Assembly (NCBI GenBank): GCA_910588435.1
Contig: CAJUPL010000002.1
Coordinates: forward strand, 91,410-155,409
DNA: 64,000 nucleotides
From: an uncultured Eggerthellaceae bacterium
GTDB lineage: Bacteria > Actinomycetota > Coriobacteriia > Coriobacteriales > Eggerthellaceae
Direction of reading: 5' to 3'
The notes below the pieces were generated by a model, which did not search any database, had not been told where the DNA came from, and worked only from the letters and a program-made list of their open reading frames with translations. How positions within the stretch are numbered: position 1 is the first letter of the stretch; every line of letters starts with the position of its first letter. The position numbers and the translations under genes are program-made. Below, piece after piece: positions 50,464 through 59,736 of this stretch.

Positions 50464-51141
50464 ATGAATGAGCTCAAGCACGTGAGCGGCCTTTGCGTGG
50501 ATGTGGAGGTGCTCATCATGGGCCCTCTGCAGAACAACGTCTATATCATCTCTGACGGCTCGGGCACATTCGTTGTTGACCCGTCTTGTGACGCTGAGAC
50601 CATCTTGGCCGCCCTTGGCAAGAGGAAGCTCGACGGCATCGTGCTCACGCATTCGCATTGGGACCACACCGGTGCCGCAGCTGAGCTCAAGGAGCTCACG
50701 GGCGCCCCTGTGTACGCAAGCGCAACAGACGCGCCTGATATAGAGGATCCGCATGAGAGCGGCACATCAAGGGTGGCCCGTGCTTGCAGCGTTGACGTTC
50801 GCTTGAGCAACGGGGACATCGTCCAGATAGGTGACATGAAGTGGAAGGTCATGGAAACGCCAGGGCACACCAAAGGCTCCATCTGTCTCTTCTTGATCCC
50901 TCAGTTCGGCAACCACGAGGGCGGCCTTCCGGTCCTCATCTCAGGCGATACCCTCTTCAAGGGCACGTTCGGCAGGACTGACTTCGAAGGCGGCTCCATG
51001 CAGGACATGGGAGCCTCCATGAAGAAGCTGGCGGCGCTCCCAGACGATGTGGTGGTGCTGCCCGGACACAATGACCTCACCCTCATAGGCAACGAACGCG
51101 CCACGTTCGCCGTATTCGGAGATGAACCTGACCATCAATGA
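50464..51141 (+). CDS. MBL-fold metallo-hydrolase (glyoxalase II-like)
   Basis: 225-aa zinc hydrolase. The metal motif THSHWDHTG is near residue 60 (HxHxDH), the next His in ETPGHTKGSICL near 137, the bridging Asp in ISGDTLFKGTFGRTD near 160, and the last His in LPGHNDLT near 198. It fits the small YcbL/glyoxalase II-like group; thioester or other ester substrates are possible. It starts 1 nt after rel, so it is probably co-transcribed, an arrangement also seen in other Gram-positive genomes where MBL genes follow rel. Confidence 0.87.
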   Translation: MNELKHVSGLCVDVEVLIMGPLQNNVYIISDGSGTFVVDPSCDAETILAALGKRKLDGIVLTHSHWDHTGAAAELKELTGAPVYASATDAPDIEDPHESGTSRVARACSVDVRLSNGDIVQIGDMKWKVMETPGHTKGSICLFLIPQFGNHEGGLPVLISGDTLFKGTFGRTDFEGGSMQDMGASMKKLAALPDDVVVLPGHNDLTLIGNERATFAVFGDEPDHQ

Positions 51142-51186
51142 TTAGAATGGATCCGTAAGGCTTTTTGCGTACTAGCTGGAGGAACA

Positions 51187-52245
51187 TTGGATCTTTCCTG
51201 GTCTTTCTTCTTCTCACAAGTGCTTGCGAATCCCATCCTCTTGGTGGTGGCGCTGCTGAACATAGGCGTCATCATCGTCAATGGCGCAACAGATGCGCCC
51301 AATGCCATCGCCACAGCGGTGTCAACCCGAGCCATGAAGCCGCGCTCCGCCATCATGATGGCGGCAGTGTGCAACTTCGTGGGGCTTCTGGTCATCACGC
51401 TTGTATCCCCAGCCGTTGCGCAGACCATCTTCAGCATGGTGGACTTCGGCGGGAATGCGCATCAAGCGCTGGTGGCGCTGATGGCTGCAATGGTCTCCAT
51501 CATCGTCTGGGGTGGCGTTGCCTGGTGGTTCGGCATCCCAACCTCTCAATCCCATTCGCTGATAGCGGGGCTCACCGGTGCTGCCATCGCGCTCATGAGC
51601 GGGCTTGACGCCATCAATTGGTCAGAGTGGATGAAGGTCATCTACGGCATCCTGCTCTCAACCCTCATGGGCTTCGCGCTTGGTTGGATCAACTACAAGG
51701 TCATCCGCCGCGTCTTCGCTAACGCCAACAGGCAGAATGCGAACGCATTCTTCAAGTGGGCGCAGATCGTTGCGGGCGCAGGCGTTGCGTTCATGCACGG
51801 CGCCCAAGACGGGCAGAAGTTCATGGGCATCTTCATCCTTGCCATCATGATGGCATCCGGGCTTGGCATGAGCACGGATGCCCTCTCATCGCTGCCCCTT
51901 TGGCTCATGCTCATGTGCGCTCTCACAATGGGCGTCGGAACGGCAGTGGGCGGGGAGCGCATCATCAAGTCAGTGGGCATGGACATGGTGAAGCTGGAAT
52001 CGTTCCAAGGGTTCGCCGCAAGCCTCTCCACCTGCGTGAGCTTGGCTGTTGCCACGTTCGGCGGCCTTCCCGTCTCAACCACGCACACCAACACCACCGC
52101 CATCATGGGCGTGGGTGCTGCCAAGAACCCGAAGGGTGTCAAGTGGTCCATCGCCATCGACATGGTGAAGACGTGGGTGCTCACGTTCCCCGGTTGCGGA
52201 CTCCTTGGCTTCCTCTGCGCGAAGCTGTTCCTGGTCATCTTGTAG
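51187..52245 (+). CDS. Inorganic phosphate transporter, PiT family
   Basis: 352-aa membrane carrier for phosphate (metal-phosphate/H+ or Na+ symport). Both PiT signatures are visible: GVIIVNGATDAPNAIATAV near residue 20 and VAFMHGAQDGQKFMGI near 200, with about ten helices. The start is TTG at 51187 preceded by GGAGG. The next gene, a DUF47/PhoU-like protein, is the usual partner of such PiT genes. Confidence 0.9.
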   Translation: MDLSWSFFFSQVLANPILLVVALLNIGVIIVNGATDAPNAIATAVSTRAMKPRSAIMMAAVCNFVGLLVITLVSPAVAQTIFSMVDFGGNAHQALVALMAAMVSIIVWGGVAWWFGIPTSQSHSLIAGLTGAAIALMSGLDAINWSEWMKVIYGILLSTLMGFALGWINYKVIRRVFANANRQNANAFFKWAQIVAGAGVAFMHGAQDGQKFMGIFILAIMMASGLGMSTDALSSLPLWLMLMCALTMGVGTAVGGERIIKSVGMDMVKLESFQGFAASLSTCVSLAVATFGGLPVSTTHTNTTAIMGVGAAKNPKGVKWSIAIDMVKTWVLTFPGCGLLGFLCAKLFLVIL

Positions 52246-52295
52246 AATGACCTTGGCGGTTATAGATAGCCCATCGGATTAGGAGCTCGGAAGCT

Positions 52296-52925
52296 ATGGC
52301 TAAGAAGAGCAAGTTCAACTATTTCAAGGCGTATGAGAAGCTGACTGGTCTGGCAGTTGAAGAGGCTCAGCTGATGATCCAGACCATGAAGGACTTCAAG
52401 ACCGCCGAAGAGCTGCTAGAGCCAATGGCCAAGATGCATGAGCATGAGAATGCTGGTGATGACATCAACCATGACATCTTCGAGAACGCCGCCATCGACT
52501 TCATGCCGCCGATCGACCGCGAGGACATAGTAGAGCTGGCAAGCGCTCTTGATAACGTGCTTGACTACATTGACGACGTCATCGGGCATATGTATATGTA
52601 TGACATCCATGTGATGCCGAAGAACGCGCTCAAGCTTGCTGAGCTGATCGTGGATTCTTCGAAGGCGCTAGACAAGATGATCTGCGAGTTCCATAACTTC
52701 AAGAAGAACAAGAAGTTCAGGCAGCTTCTGGTTGACATCAACTCCTATGAGGAGCAGGCAGACCACCTCTACCAAGAGGCCATGCGCCATCTGCACACGC
52801 AAGAGAACCAAGAGGTCATGCACGTGCTGGTGTGGTCAAGGATCTATGAGCGCATGGAGAAGTGCGCTGACGCCTGTGAGCATGCCGCAGACATCGTGAG
52901 CACCATCGTACTCAAGAACACCTAG
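52296..52925 (+). CDS. DUF47/PhoU-like phosphate transport accessory protein
   Basis: 209-aa cytosolic helical protein of the PhoU-like DUF47 (YkaA) type. It has acidic metal-binding positions in helix-bundle repeats (HEHENAGDDINHDIFEN near 48, NSYEEQADHLYQEAM near 147). It lies 50 bp after the PiT transporter, the standard order of pit accessory proteins thought to regulate transporter activity. TAGGAGCTCGG precedes the ATG. A hairpin AGAAGCG/CGCTTCT spans the gap to the convergent aminotransferase. Confidence 0.88.
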   Translation: MAKKSKFNYFKAYEKLTGLAVEEAQLMIQTMKDFKTAEELLEPMAKMHEHENAGDDINHDIFENAAIDFMPPIDREDIVELASALDNVLDYIDDVIGHMYMYDIHVMPKNALKLAELIVDSSKALDKMICEFHNFKKNKKFRQLLVDINSYEEQADHLYQEAMRHLHTQENQEVMHVLVWSRIYERMEKCADACEHAADIVSTIVLKNT

Positions 52926-52943
52926 AGAAGCGCATCATCGCGC

Positions 52944-54233
52944 CTATAGCATCGCTTCTAGCGCAGCCATCTTCACGCAGCAGACGAAGACCTCCATGGC
53001 AGATTCAAGCTCATCTATTGGCGGCATGGTGGGCGCTATGCGGATGTTCGCATCCTTCGGGTCATCCCCGTATGGCCAGGTGGCACCGGCGCCTGTGAGC
53101 ACGACGCCTGCCTCCTTCGCAAGCTGGACAGTGCGCTTGGCTGTGCCGGGTAGCCCGTCGAATGAGATGAAGTAGCCACCGCGCGGATCGGTCCACTTCG
53201 CTATCCCCAAGCCACCAAGGCCATCATCCAGCATCTTCTCAACCAGTTGGAACTTCGGGCGAATGATGGCCGCATGCTTGCTCATGTGATCTGCCAGAGC
53301 CTCAGCAGTTGGCAGGAAGCGCGCATGGCGCAGCTGGTTCAGCTTGTCATGGCCGATCATCTGCGCGCTGCAGAGCCTCTTCGCCTCTGAGATGTTCTCA
53401 GCTGATGCCGCCATGGCGGACACGCCAGCACCTGGGAACGTGATCTTGGAGGTGCTTGCAAACTTGAGGTACCTGTTCGGATTCCCGGCCTCTGTGCAAG
53501 CGATGCCTATGTCCAGCACATGATCTTGCTGGTCTTCGTCACCCATAAGATGGTGCACGCAATAGGCGTTGTCCCACATGATGCGGAAGTCATCGGCCGC
53601 GCACTTCATGGAGGCAAGGCGGCGCACCGTCTCATCTGAATAGGTGGCACCGGATGGGTTCGAATACTTCGGCACGCACCAGATGCCCTTGACGCTAGCG
53701 TCTTTCGCCACCAGCTCTTCAACTGCGTCCATGTCAGGGCCGGTATCTGTCATGGGCACGGGGATCATCTGGATGCCGAACTGCTCCAATATGGCGAAGT
53801 GGCGGTCATATCCGGGGACCGGGCAGATGAACTTGACTGCTGAGAGCTCTGCCCAAGGCGTAGAGCCCAGGCATCCGAAGTCCAGCGCACGCGCTATGGC
53901 GTCATGCATGACGGTGAGCGAGGCGTTGCCGAACACGAAGACGTCCTCGGGGTCAGCGTCCAACAGGCGCGCCATCAGCTGCTTGCCCTCAGGGATGCCT
54001 GCTATGACGCCGTAGTTCCTGCAGTCCGTTCCGTCCTCAGAGAAGCAGTCCTCTGGGGCTTGCAGCATGGTGAGCATGGGAGTTGACAGGTCAAGCTGAT
54101 CTGCGCAGGGTTTCCCGCGGGACATGTCAAGGGCAAGCCCCTTCGCCTTCAGCGCATCGTATTCGCGCGTGAGGTCATCTAGCAAGGTCTTCCTCTGTGA
54201 GCTGTTGAGCTGGTCATAGGAGGGCATCTGCAA
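52944..54233 (-). CDS. PLP-dependent aminotransferase (class Ic aspartate aminotransferase-like)
   Basis: 429-aa fold-type I aminotransferase. The beginning DMSRGKPCADQLDLS and YGVIAGIPEGKQLMARLL match the Asp_aminotransf (type Ic) group. The aspartate contacting PLP is in MWDNAYCVHHL, the Schiff-base lysine in FASTSKITFPGAG near 243, and the carboxylate-binding Arg in ANIRIAPTMPP. Members transaminate aspartate, alanine or related amino acids with 2-oxoglutarate. It is alone on its strand. The upstream region is shared with the divergent symporter. Confidence 0.85.
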   Translation of the reverse strand: MQMPSYDQLNSSQRKTLLDDLTREYDALKAKGLALDMSRGKPCADQLDLSTPMLTMLQAPEDCFSEDGTDCRNYGVIAGIPEGKQLMARLLDADPEDVFVFGNASLTVMHDAIARALDFGCLGSTPWAELSAVKFICPVPGYDRHFAILEQFGIQMIPVPMTDTGPDMDAVEELVAKDASVKGIWCVPKYSNPSGATYSDETVRRLASMKCAADDFRIMWDNAYCVHHLMGDEDQQDHVLDIGIACTEAGNPNRYLKFASTSKITFPGAGVSAMAASAENISEAKRLCSAQMIGHDKLNQLRHARFLPTAEALADHMSKHAAIIRPKFQLVEKMLDDGLGGLGIAKWTDPRGGYFISFDGLPGTAKRTVQLAKEAGVVLTGAGATWPYGDDPKDANIRIAPTMPPIDELESAMEVFVCCVKMAALEAML

Positions 54234-54343
54234 TCCTTTCGCCGAGACGAGCGCGCTGCTTGCGTCAGATCGGATCTCACTTTAGCACGATAAAGTATAA
54301 TCCCACACTCGTTCCTGTACCCGTATCAAGGAAGAGATTCAAG

Positions 54344-55975
54344 ATGGTTGCTGGTGATTTTTGGGTATTGTTCGCAATGCTCTTGTACTTCATCGTCGTG
54401 CTCACGATCGGCTTCGTCTATGCGAAGCGCTCCAATTCCTCCACATCCGAATACTTCATCGGAGGCCGCAAGGTGGGCCCATGGCTCACAGCGCTCTCCG
54501 CTGAGGCATCCGACATGTCCGGATACCTGCTCATGGGGCTTCCGGGACTTGCTTACTTCACCGGCGCCTCTGACGCTGGCTGGACGGCCGTGGGCCTTGC
54601 CATCGGCACGTATCTGAACTGGAAGTTCGTGGCGAAGAGGCTGCGCATGTACTCCGTGAAGGCAGGGAATGCCATCACGTTGCCGGGCTTCTTCTCCAAG
54701 CGCTTCGGGGATGAGAGGAACATCGTCTCCACCATTGCGGCGCTCATCATCCTGGTGTTCTTCTGCGTCTACGTTGGCAGCTGCTTCGTCACTTGCGGCA
54801 AGCTCTTCAACACGCTCTTCGGTCTTGATTACCTGACCATGATGGCGCTGGGTGCCATCATAGTGTTCCTGTATACGCTGGTAGGCGGCTACCTCTCTGT
54901 TGTTGCTACTGACTTCGTGCAGGGCTGCCTCATGTTCTTCGCGCTTGTGGTGGTGCTGATAGGCTCCATCACCATGGCTGGCGGCGTGGACAACGTGGTC
55001 ACGTTCCTGAACAGCATCCCGGGCTTCCTCTCAGGGGTTGAGATCGCGGTTCCCGTGGTGGGTGAGGACGGCCTTCAGATCATGAATGACAACGCGCCTC
55101 TGTTCGACGTCCCGGCAGAGTATGGCGTGCTCTCCATCATCTCCATGATGGCCTGGGGCTTGGGGTACTTCGGCATGCCGCAGGTGCTCGTGCGCTTCAT
55201 GGGCATCAGGTCTGCGAAGGAGATCAAGCAGAGCCGCATCATCGCCGTGACATGGGTGGTGGTGAGCCTGTTCTGCGCTATCTGCATCGGCCTTGTGGGT
55301 CGTGCGGCCATCCCAACTGCCTTCGCCACGAACTCTGCTGCTGAGAACGTCTTCATCGTGCTGTCCCAGATCATGCTGCCATCGTTCATGTGCGGTGTTG
55401 TTGTGTCTGGCATCCTGGCAGCGTCCATGTCGTCCTCGTCGTCTTATCTGCTGATCGCAGGCTCATCTGTTGCCGAGAACATCTTCCGCGGTGTGATCAA
55501 GAAGGACGCAACGGATGCTCAGGTCATGATCGTGGCCCGAATCACGTTGGTGGTGGTCTTCCTGATAGGCATCTTGGTGGCAGCTGACGAGAACTCGGTC
55601 ATCTTCTTCGTCGTGAGCTACGCATGGGCTGGCCTTGGCGCATCGTTCGGACCTCTCATGCTCTGCTGCCTGTACTGGAGGCGCACCACCATGCAGGGCG
55701 CCATCGCGGGCATGCTTGCAGGCACGGCAACCGTCCTCATCTGGCACAATCTCTTGGCTCCTCTTGGCGGGATCTTCGGCATCTATGAGCTTTTGCCCGC
55801 ATTCATCGTGTCCTTGATCTTCATAGTGGTGGTGAGCCTTCTGACCCCTGAGCCTTCGAAAGAGGTCTTGGAGACATTCGACCACTACATGGATGAGGCT
55901 CTTGAGGATGAGGAGAAGGCAGCCCTGGATGCAGAGCGCGTCCAGAAGGCAACAGGGGAGGCCTTGGGAGACTAG
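54344..55975 (+). CDS. putP: Sodium/proline symporter (SSS family)
   Basis: 543-aa membrane transporter with about 13 helices. The region SEYFIGGRKVGPWLTALSAE followed by SDMSGYLLMGLPG is the classic PutP signature for sodium and proline binding, and GLGYFGMPQVLVRFM is conserved in proline carriers. The acidic cytoplasmic tail ends near TGEALGD. The ATG at 54344 is preceded by AAGGAAGAG; an upstream ORF start at 54260 is unlikely. Proline uptake serves as nutrient or osmoprotection. Confidence 0.9.
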   Translation: MVAGDFWVLFAMLLYFIVVLTIGFVYAKRSNSSTSEYFIGGRKVGPWLTALSAEASDMSGYLLMGLPGLAYFTGASDAGWTAVGLAIGTYLNWKFVAKRLRMYSVKAGNAITLPGFFSKRFGDERNIVSTIAALIILVFFCVYVGSCFVTCGKLFNTLFGLDYLTMMALGAIIVFLYTLVGGYLSVVATDFVQGCLMFFALVVVLIGSITMAGGVDNVVTFLNSIPGFLSGVEIAVPVVGEDGLQIMNDNAPLFDVPAEYGVLSIISMMAWGLGYFGMPQVLVRFMGIRSAKEIKQSRIIAVTWVVVSLFCAICIGLVGRAAIPTAFATNSAAENVFIVLSQIMLPSFMCGVVVSGILAASMSSSSSYLLIAGSSVAENIFRGVIKKDATDAQVMIVARITLVVVFLIGILVAADENSVIFFVVSYAWAGLGASFGPLMLCCLYWRRTTMQGAIAGMLAGTATVLIWHNLLAPLGGIFGIYELLPAFIVSLIFIVVVSLLTPEPSKEVLETFDHYMDEALEDEEKAALDAERVQKATGEALGD

Positions 55976-56000
55976 CGCATGTGTAGGAATGCGGGAGAGG

Positions 56001-56029
56001 TTTACCCCTTGCCGCTAGCGTGCTAATAT
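56001..56029 (+). promoter_or_regulatory. Promoter of the first NlpC/P60 gene
   Basis: TTTACC (56001-56006), 17-bp spacer, TAATAT (56024-56029), with a leader of about 55 nt. Confidence 0.5.
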
Positions 56030-56091
56030 ACGACATTCGATTACAGGCTTGGCTTTTAACCTTGCTAGACGACGAAAGGCACTGTAACTGA

Positions 56092-57201
56092 ATGAATGCG
56101 CCTACTTTGAAGACCAGCAGACGCTCGTTCGTATGCGGCGTGTCTGCTCTCGGACTATCGGCAATGCTCCCCACCTGGGCCTTCGCGGCCACCGCATCAG
56201 ACAAGCAGGCAGAGGCGAACGCCGCTCTTGCCAAGCTGGACGCGGTCAATGAGAAGCTCCATGCTGCTGAGCAAGACTATGAGCTTGCTGAGTATGAGCG
56301 CCAGGTTGCGCAAGACGCCATGGAGGATGCTCAGGTCAAGATAGATGATGCGTCAGGCCGCATCTCTGATCTGCAAGTGCAGCTTGGGGACAGGGCTCGC
56401 AGCATGTATCGCACAGGCTCATCCACGTTCGTTGACATGCTCTTGGGCGCTACCACGTTCAAGGCGTTCACCAACAACTGGGGCCTCCTCAATGACATGA
56501 ATGAGACTGACGCGGAGATGGTCCAGGAGACGAAGGACCTCCGCGCTGAGGTGGAAGAGCAGAAAGAGGTGTACGCTCAGCAGGAGAGGGAAGCTGCAGT
56601 GAAGGCCGACGAGGCTGAGCAGGTGAAGAATGACGCCGCCAACCTCCAGGCTGAGATGCAGGCAACCTACAATTCCCTGTCTGCTGAGGCCGCTGAGCTG
56701 GTGGCAGCTGAGGAGGCTGCCCGTCAGGCGGCTGCTGAGACCGCTGCTTCCACCTCAACATCCAATGGGAGCACAGGCGGGAACAGCAGCAGCAATAGCA
56801 GCTCTTCCAACAAGAAGCCTTCCACCAACAACTCATCCTCTGGTGACAACCTTCCCGTCATCGGCGGCTCTGACGCCATCTCTCGCGCATACAGCTGCAT
56901 CGGCATCCCGTATGTGCTTGGTGGCGGCGGTCCGAAGAGCTTCGACTGCTCTGGATTCGTGAGCTACTGCCTGACCGGCCAGACCGGGCGCGTGCTGGGC
57001 ACCACTTGGTCCATGGCGGGATATCCCAATGTGAGCAATCCGCAAGCAGGGGACATCGTCTACTGGGATGGCCACGTTGGCCTCTACATCGGCGGTGGGC
57101 AGATGATCCACGCGTCGCTGTCACAGGGCAAGGTGGTCCAAAGCGCGGTCAGCTGGTCTGAGAGCGCTCTGGGGCCTGCAACCTACAAGCGCTACCGCTA
57201 G
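56092..57201 (+). CDS. NlpC/P60 peptidoglycan endopeptidase with Tat-type signal (1)
   Basis: 369-aa secreted cell-wall hydrolase. The signal has twin arginines (KTSRRSFVCGVSALG), suggesting Tat export, and is cleaved after AFA (about residue 32). A long coiled coil (about 36-225) of the PcsB/RipA type, with a hairpin around TNNWGLLNDMNETD, is followed by a Ser/Asn-rich linker (230-260). The NlpC/P60 domain contains the catalytic Cys in FDCSGFVSYC near 285, His in GHVGLYIGGG near 325 and a third polar residue in MIHAS. It should cleave stem-peptide bonds during division, with the coiled coil as autoinhibitor or FtsEX contact (family knowledge). Confidence 0.88.
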   Translation: MNAPTLKTSRRSFVCGVSALGLSAMLPTWAFAATASDKQAEANAALAKLDAVNEKLHAAEQDYELAEYERQVAQDAMEDAQVKIDDASGRISDLQVQLGDRARSMYRTGSSTFVDMLLGATTFKAFTNNWGLLNDMNETDAEMVQETKDLRAEVEEQKEVYAQQEREAAVKADEAEQVKNDAANLQAEMQATYNSLSAEAAELVAAEEAARQAAAETAASTSTSNGSTGGNSSSNSSSSNKKPSTNNSSSGDNLPVIGGSDAISRAYSCIGIPYVLGGGGPKSFDCSGFVSYCLTGQTGRVLGTTWSMAGYPNVSNPQAGDIVYWDGHVGLYIGGGQMIHASLSQGKVVQSAVSWSESALGPATYKRYR

Positions 57202-57212
57202 GGCTGATTTGC

Positions 57213-57239
57213 CATATGATAGCTACGTGCTATCATATG
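57213..57239. repeat. Perfect 11-bp inverted repeat between NlpC/P60 genes
   Basis: CATATGATAGC (57213-57223) and GCTATCATATG (57229-57239) around TACGT, 57 bp before the next ATG. It could be an operator or a terminator without T-tract. Confidence 0.6.
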
Positions 57240-57295
57240 CATTCATGTTCGCGAAAGTTCAAAACACAAGCTCAAACCAGGGAGGCAACAAGCTG

Positions 57296-58315
57296 ATGAG
57301 CACCAAGTTCCTTGAACGCATCGTCGTACCTTGTGGATCCGCGGCCATCGCATGCGCGATGGCCGTTGCTTTGATGGCGCCCGTTCCGGCCGAGGCGGCA
57401 ACCATCGCTGAGCTGCAAGCGCAGGCTTCAGCCACGCTTGACAAGCTGGAGGCGCTGCAGGACAAGCTGGATCAGGCGTCCACTGATTACTATGAGGCCC
57501 TTGACGCGCAAGAGGCCGCAAAGCAGAAGAAGGAAGAGGCCACTTCTCAGATCCAGGATCTGCAGGGCAAGCTCAGCACCCGCGCGCGCGGCATGTACAT
57601 GAACGGCGCGCTGTCCATGCTGGACGTGCTCACCTCATCCGCATCCTTCCAGGAGTTCACCAACAACTGGGACATCCTGAACAACATGAACCAGTCTGAC
57701 GCTGAGATGATCGGACAGGTCAAGGAGTACCGCAAGGTAGAGGAAGAGCAGGAGCGCATTGAGTCTGAGAACGCCGCCAAGGCTGAGCAGACCAAGAACG
57801 AGGCAGAGACTCTGGTCTCTGAGTGCGAGGCACTCCTCTCTGACCAGACCGAGGAGCTGGCGAACGCCATCGAGGCTGAGCGCCAGGCTAGGAATGCTGC
57901 CAACCTGAGCATCGTGCAGGCTGCCATGGCAAATGGTGGCGGATACACCGGCGGCGGCTCTGGATACTCCGGTAACGTCAACTACTACAACGGCAATGCT
58001 AGCTACATAGCGGGAGACGTCATCGCCAATGCGAAGGCCATGCTGGGGTCAAGCTATGTCTGGGGCGGCGCTAGCCCGTCTGGCTTCGACTGCTCTGGCT
58101 TCGTTGGCTGGTGCATCTCAGGCGGCAGGCAGGGAACTGATGCCTACTACGGCAGCTGGCCGCAGACGAACAACCCGCAGCCGGGCGATGTCTGCTGGCG
58201 TGATGGCCATGTTGGCATCTACATCGGCGATGGCCAGATGATCCATGCATCTGACTACGGCACTGGCGTCATCCAAAGCGCCGTAGAACCCGGTATGACC
58301 TACCACCGCAAATAG
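57296..58315 (+). CDS. NlpC/P60 peptidoglycan endopeptidase (2)
   Basis: 339-aa paralogue with an ordinary Sec signal (cleavage after AEA, about residue 35; no RR motif). The coiled coil (about 36-205) repeats the plan of its neighbours (TNNWDILNNMNQSDAEM). A Gly/Tyr-rich linker (GGGYTGGGSGYSG) and the NlpC/P60 domain follow, with FDCSGFVGWC near 268, GHVGIYIGDG near 304 and MIHASD. The ATG at 57296 lies 10 nt after GGGAGG. The terminator hairpin at 58339 ends the transcript. Confidence 0.88.
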   Translation: MSTKFLERIVVPCGSAAIACAMAVALMAPVPAEAATIAELQAQASATLDKLEALQDKLDQASTDYYEALDAQEAAKQKKEEATSQIQDLQGKLSTRARGMYMNGALSMLDVLTSSASFQEFTNNWDILNNMNQSDAEMIGQVKEYRKVEEEQERIESENAAKAEQTKNEAETLVSECEALLSDQTEELANAIEAERQARNAANLSIVQAAMANGGGYTGGGSGYSGNVNYYNGNASYIAGDVIANAKAMLGSSYVWGGASPSGFDCSGFVGWCISGGRQGTDAYYGSWPQTNNPQPGDVCWRDGHVGIYIGDGQMIHASDYGTGVIQSAVEPGMTYHRK

Positions 58316-58338
58316 CTCGGATAGACATCAAGCCTTCT

Positions 58339-58368
58339 AAAGAGCGCTGCCTTCGGGCGGCGCTCTTT
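58339..58368 (+). terminator. Intrinsic terminator after NlpC/P60 gene 2
   Basis: Stem AAAGAGCGCTGCC/GGCGGCGCTCTTT (one T-G pair) with a TTCG tetraloop and short T run. Very stable. Confidence 0.9.
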
Positions 58369-58374
58369 CAATTA

Positions 58375-58431
58375 TGACCAAAAAGGTCAATGACACTGCC
58401 CCGTGCGCTTTGTCATTGACCTCACAGGTCA
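58375..58431. repeat. 57-bp GGTCA palindromic repeat, single copy
   Basis: All four half-sites are intact, and the core is CTGCCCCGTGCGCTT. It begins 6 bp after the terminator and lies 185 bp before the third NlpC/P60 gene. The flank TCTTTTGGAGC matches the other copies. The rest of the roughly 300-bp gap shows no other clear feature. Confidence 0.87.
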
Positions 58432-58615
58432 TCTTTTGGAGCGGGTCGCTCAGACCAGGCGTCTTCACGCTATCTTCAAAACTGGCAAAAGGGAATATGC
58501 AGATTCAGTTGAATCACCTTTCGCCTCATCTGGAGCCTCAAGACTTAAGGCTAATATGACCAGACTGTTTGCCGAGAAACACACTACGTGCTCGATCTAG
58601 GAGGATCTTCGCTTT

Positions 58616-59683
58616 ATGAGCGAGCATACAAACGCACTGAGCAGACGCACGTTCATCACTGCTGGTTTGGCTACTGCAGCCACCGCTGGCATCTTCTCCG
58701 CTATGCCGGGAAGCGCGTACGCTGTCACATCCGCAGAGAAGCAGGCTGAGGCCGCTGCCACCCTTGACCGCATCCAGGCGATGGAGGTCAAGCTGGACGA
58801 GGCTTCAAACGATTACTTCACAGCCCTCTCTGAGCAAGAGGCCGCACAGGCCAAGATGGATGAATGCCAGACCAAGATCGACGAGGCCAATGAGCAGATC
58901 TCCGGCCTTCAAGACCAGCTGGCAACTCGCGCGAAGGGGATGTACCGCTCAGGTTCGTTCTCTTTCCTGGACGTGCTCCTCTCAGCTACCACGTTCCAAG
59001 CGTTCACCACGAACTGGGATACGCTCAACCAGATGAATGAGAACGACTCCGCCATGGTGGAGGAGACGAAATCTCTCAAGGCTGAGGTGGAGGCCCAAAA
59101 GGCTGAGTACACGGAGCAAGAGGCTGTTGCTGCTGAGAAGGCAGAGACCGCTGCCGCTATCCAAGCGGAGGCGCAGCAGATGGTCAACCAGCTCCAAGCC
59201 ACCTATGATGCGCTCTCTGCAGAAGCCGCAAGGCTCCTTGCCGAAGAGGAGGAAGCCCGCCGTCGTGAGGAGGAGGCTCGTGCACGCGCTGAAGAGCAAG
59301 CTCGGCAGAGGCGTGAGCAGAGCTACGGCGGCGGAGGTTCCGTTGTTGACAACTCCAAGGCGCAGACCGTCACGGGCAACACCGTGGTGGACAGGGCGTA
59401 TTCGCAGTATGGCAAGCCCTACGTCTGGGCAGCTGTCGGCCCGAACTCGTTCGACTGCTCTGGCTTCGTCAGCTACTGCTTGACGGGAAGCTTCTCTCGT
59501 CTGGGCACCACATACACCTTCCTCACCTACACCGCGGTCACAGATCCGCAGCCCGGAGACATCTGCGTCAATGCCCAGCACTGCGGCATCTACGTGGGTG
59601 GCGGCATGATGGTCCATGCTTCCGTCTCAAGAGGCGTTGTGGAAGCTCCGGTGTGGAGCAGCATGGTCTATCGCAGGTACTGA
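58616..59683 (+). CDS. NlpC/P60 peptidoglycan endopeptidase with Tat-type signal (3)
   Basis: 355-aa paralogue. The N-terminus has SRRTFITAGLATAATAG, a twin-arginine motif followed by a mild hydrophobic stretch, cleaved after AYA (about residue 37). A coiled coil (38-205) has a basic/acidic tail of EEARRREEEARARAEE type. The NlpC/P60 domain has FDCSGFVSYC near 282, QHCGIYVGGG (His kept, the following Val replaced by Cys) and MVHAS. Unlike copies 1 and 2 it has its own upstream region with a GGTCA repeat. AGGAGG is 11 nt upstream of the ATG. Confidence 0.87.
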   Translation: MSEHTNALSRRTFITAGLATAATAGIFSAMPGSAYAVTSAEKQAEAAATLDRIQAMEVKLDEASNDYFTALSEQEAAQAKMDECQTKIDEANEQISGLQDQLATRAKGMYRSGSFSFLDVLLSATTFQAFTTNWDTLNQMNENDSAMVEETKSLKAEVEAQKAEYTEQEAVAAEKAETAAAIQAEAQQMVNQLQATYDALSAEAARLLAEEEEARRREEEARARAEEQARQRREQSYGGGGSVVDNSKAQTVTGNTVVDRAYSQYGKPYVWAAVGPNSFDCSGFVSYCLTGSFSRLGTTYTFLTYTAVTDPQPGDICVNAQHCGIYVGGGMMVHASVSRGVVEAPVWSSMVYRRY

Positions 59684-59736
59684 TCCGCTCCCAATGTTTG
59701 ATATCATCTTCCAGGTCATACAGGTCTGGAGGATGA

